64,000 nucleotides of DNA from Prochlorococcus sp. AG-355-A18 (lineage in GTDB: Bacteria > Cyanobacteriota > Cyanobacteriia > PCC-6307 > Cyanobiaceae): the NCBI GenBank assembly GCA_003280985.1, contig QCDH01000001.1, positions 1-64,000 on the forward strand. The letters run 5' to 3'. The position numbers and the translations under genes are program-made. The stretch's first letter is position 1; the number at the start of each line of letters is the position of its first letter. Below, piece after piece: positions 63,353 through 64,000 of this stretch. The notes under the pieces are model-generated. The model did no database searches. It was not told the origin of the DNA and saw only the letters and a program-made list of their open reading frames with translations.

Positions 63353-64000
63353 TTAATTTATTATTGATTGATTTAACTTTGAGACTGCCATCCCAGCGAT
63401 CCATCCACTTGTCCAACAATGTTGAAAATTAAATCCACCAGTGATCCCATCAACATCCAAAACTTCTCCAGAAAAAAATAGCCCTGGACAAATTAAGCTC
63501 TCCATACTTTTAAAATTAACCTCATTAATTTTTACGCCTCCGGAAGTAACAAATTCCTCTCCAAATGGACCTTTGCCCGAAATTATATATTTATCCCTCA
63601 TTAGAGTATTTATCATTTTCTCTCTTTCATCCGCCAGTAAATCAGCCCACTTTTTCTCTTTATCAATACCTATTTTCTTTAATAAAAAAATCCATAATCT
63701 TTTTGTTAATAGTGGAACAGGTCTACTATTAATAAGATTCACCTTGCCTTGATTTATTCTTAAATAATTAATTTTTTCTTTTAACTCCTCATAATTTAAA
63801 GAAGACCATTTAATGATTAAATTAAATTTATATTTTTGGATATACAGTTCCCTTGCTGCAATTGATGAAAGTTTTAATACTGCTGGCCCACTAAACCCCC
63901 AATGCGTTATTAATAAATCGCCTCTATTTTGAAAATTCTTATTGTTTAAATTAATTTCTATATCTATGCCCCTTATCGATACCCCACTACATTCATCCAA
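63353..64000 (-). CDS. HI0933/BaiN-like NAD(P)/FAD-dependent oxidoreductase (partial, runs off window end)
   Basis: GDLLITHWGFSGPAVLKLSS, TSGGVKINEVNFKSMESLICPGLFFSGEVLDVDGITGGFNFQHCWTSGWIAG. Confidence 0.9.
   Translation of the reverse strand: MDECSGVSIRGIDIEINLNNKNFQNRGDLLITHWGFSGPAVLKLSSIAARELYIQKYKFNLIIKWSSLNYEELKEKINYLRINQGKVNLINSRPVPLLTKRLWIFLLKKIGIDKEKKWADLLADEREKMINTLMRDKYIISGKGPFGEEFVTSGGVKINEVNFKSMESLICPGLFFSGEVLDVDGITGGFNFQHCWTSGWIAGMAVSKLNQSIIN

Noticed and set aside
1-64000. CRISPR arrays, transposons, integrases, prophage or restriction-modification cassettes
   Set aside because: Looked for repeat-spacer periodicity and transposase/integrase/phage motifs; none seen.

Overview
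Low-GC, gene-dense chromosomal window that looks like a high-light-adapted marine Prochlorococcus. This rests on gene content and order: kaiB/kaiC without kaiA, an NblS-type kinase, an Hli protein, a ClpR/ClpP3 pair, and Omp85 with lpxC/fabZ/lpxA/lpxB. It is mostly core housekeeping sequence: folC, miaB, ddl, ftsQ-like/ftsZ, panB, hemW-like, ilvC, cobD, glgX, pyrF, tyrS, pepA, lipid A genes, purC/purD, rplU/rpmA, truB, rnz, petF, prmA, serA, murD. There are three tRNAs (His, Gly, Val) and a small SRP RNA. I see no CRISPR array, transposon, prophage or integron. The most interesting parts are: a divergent pair consisting of an apparently domain-swapped photolyase-like protein and a stand-alone LigA-like adenylation domain (about 54.9-57.1 kb); a GIY-YIG-like nuclease with an unknown N-terminus; a 14-bp hairpin inside a PIN/TRAM gene; a small gene with terminators overlapping both of its ends; the missing kaiA; a candidate glucose-type GPH transporter; and short ORFs absent from the supplied ORF track. 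No search was run; all product calls come from reading motifs.
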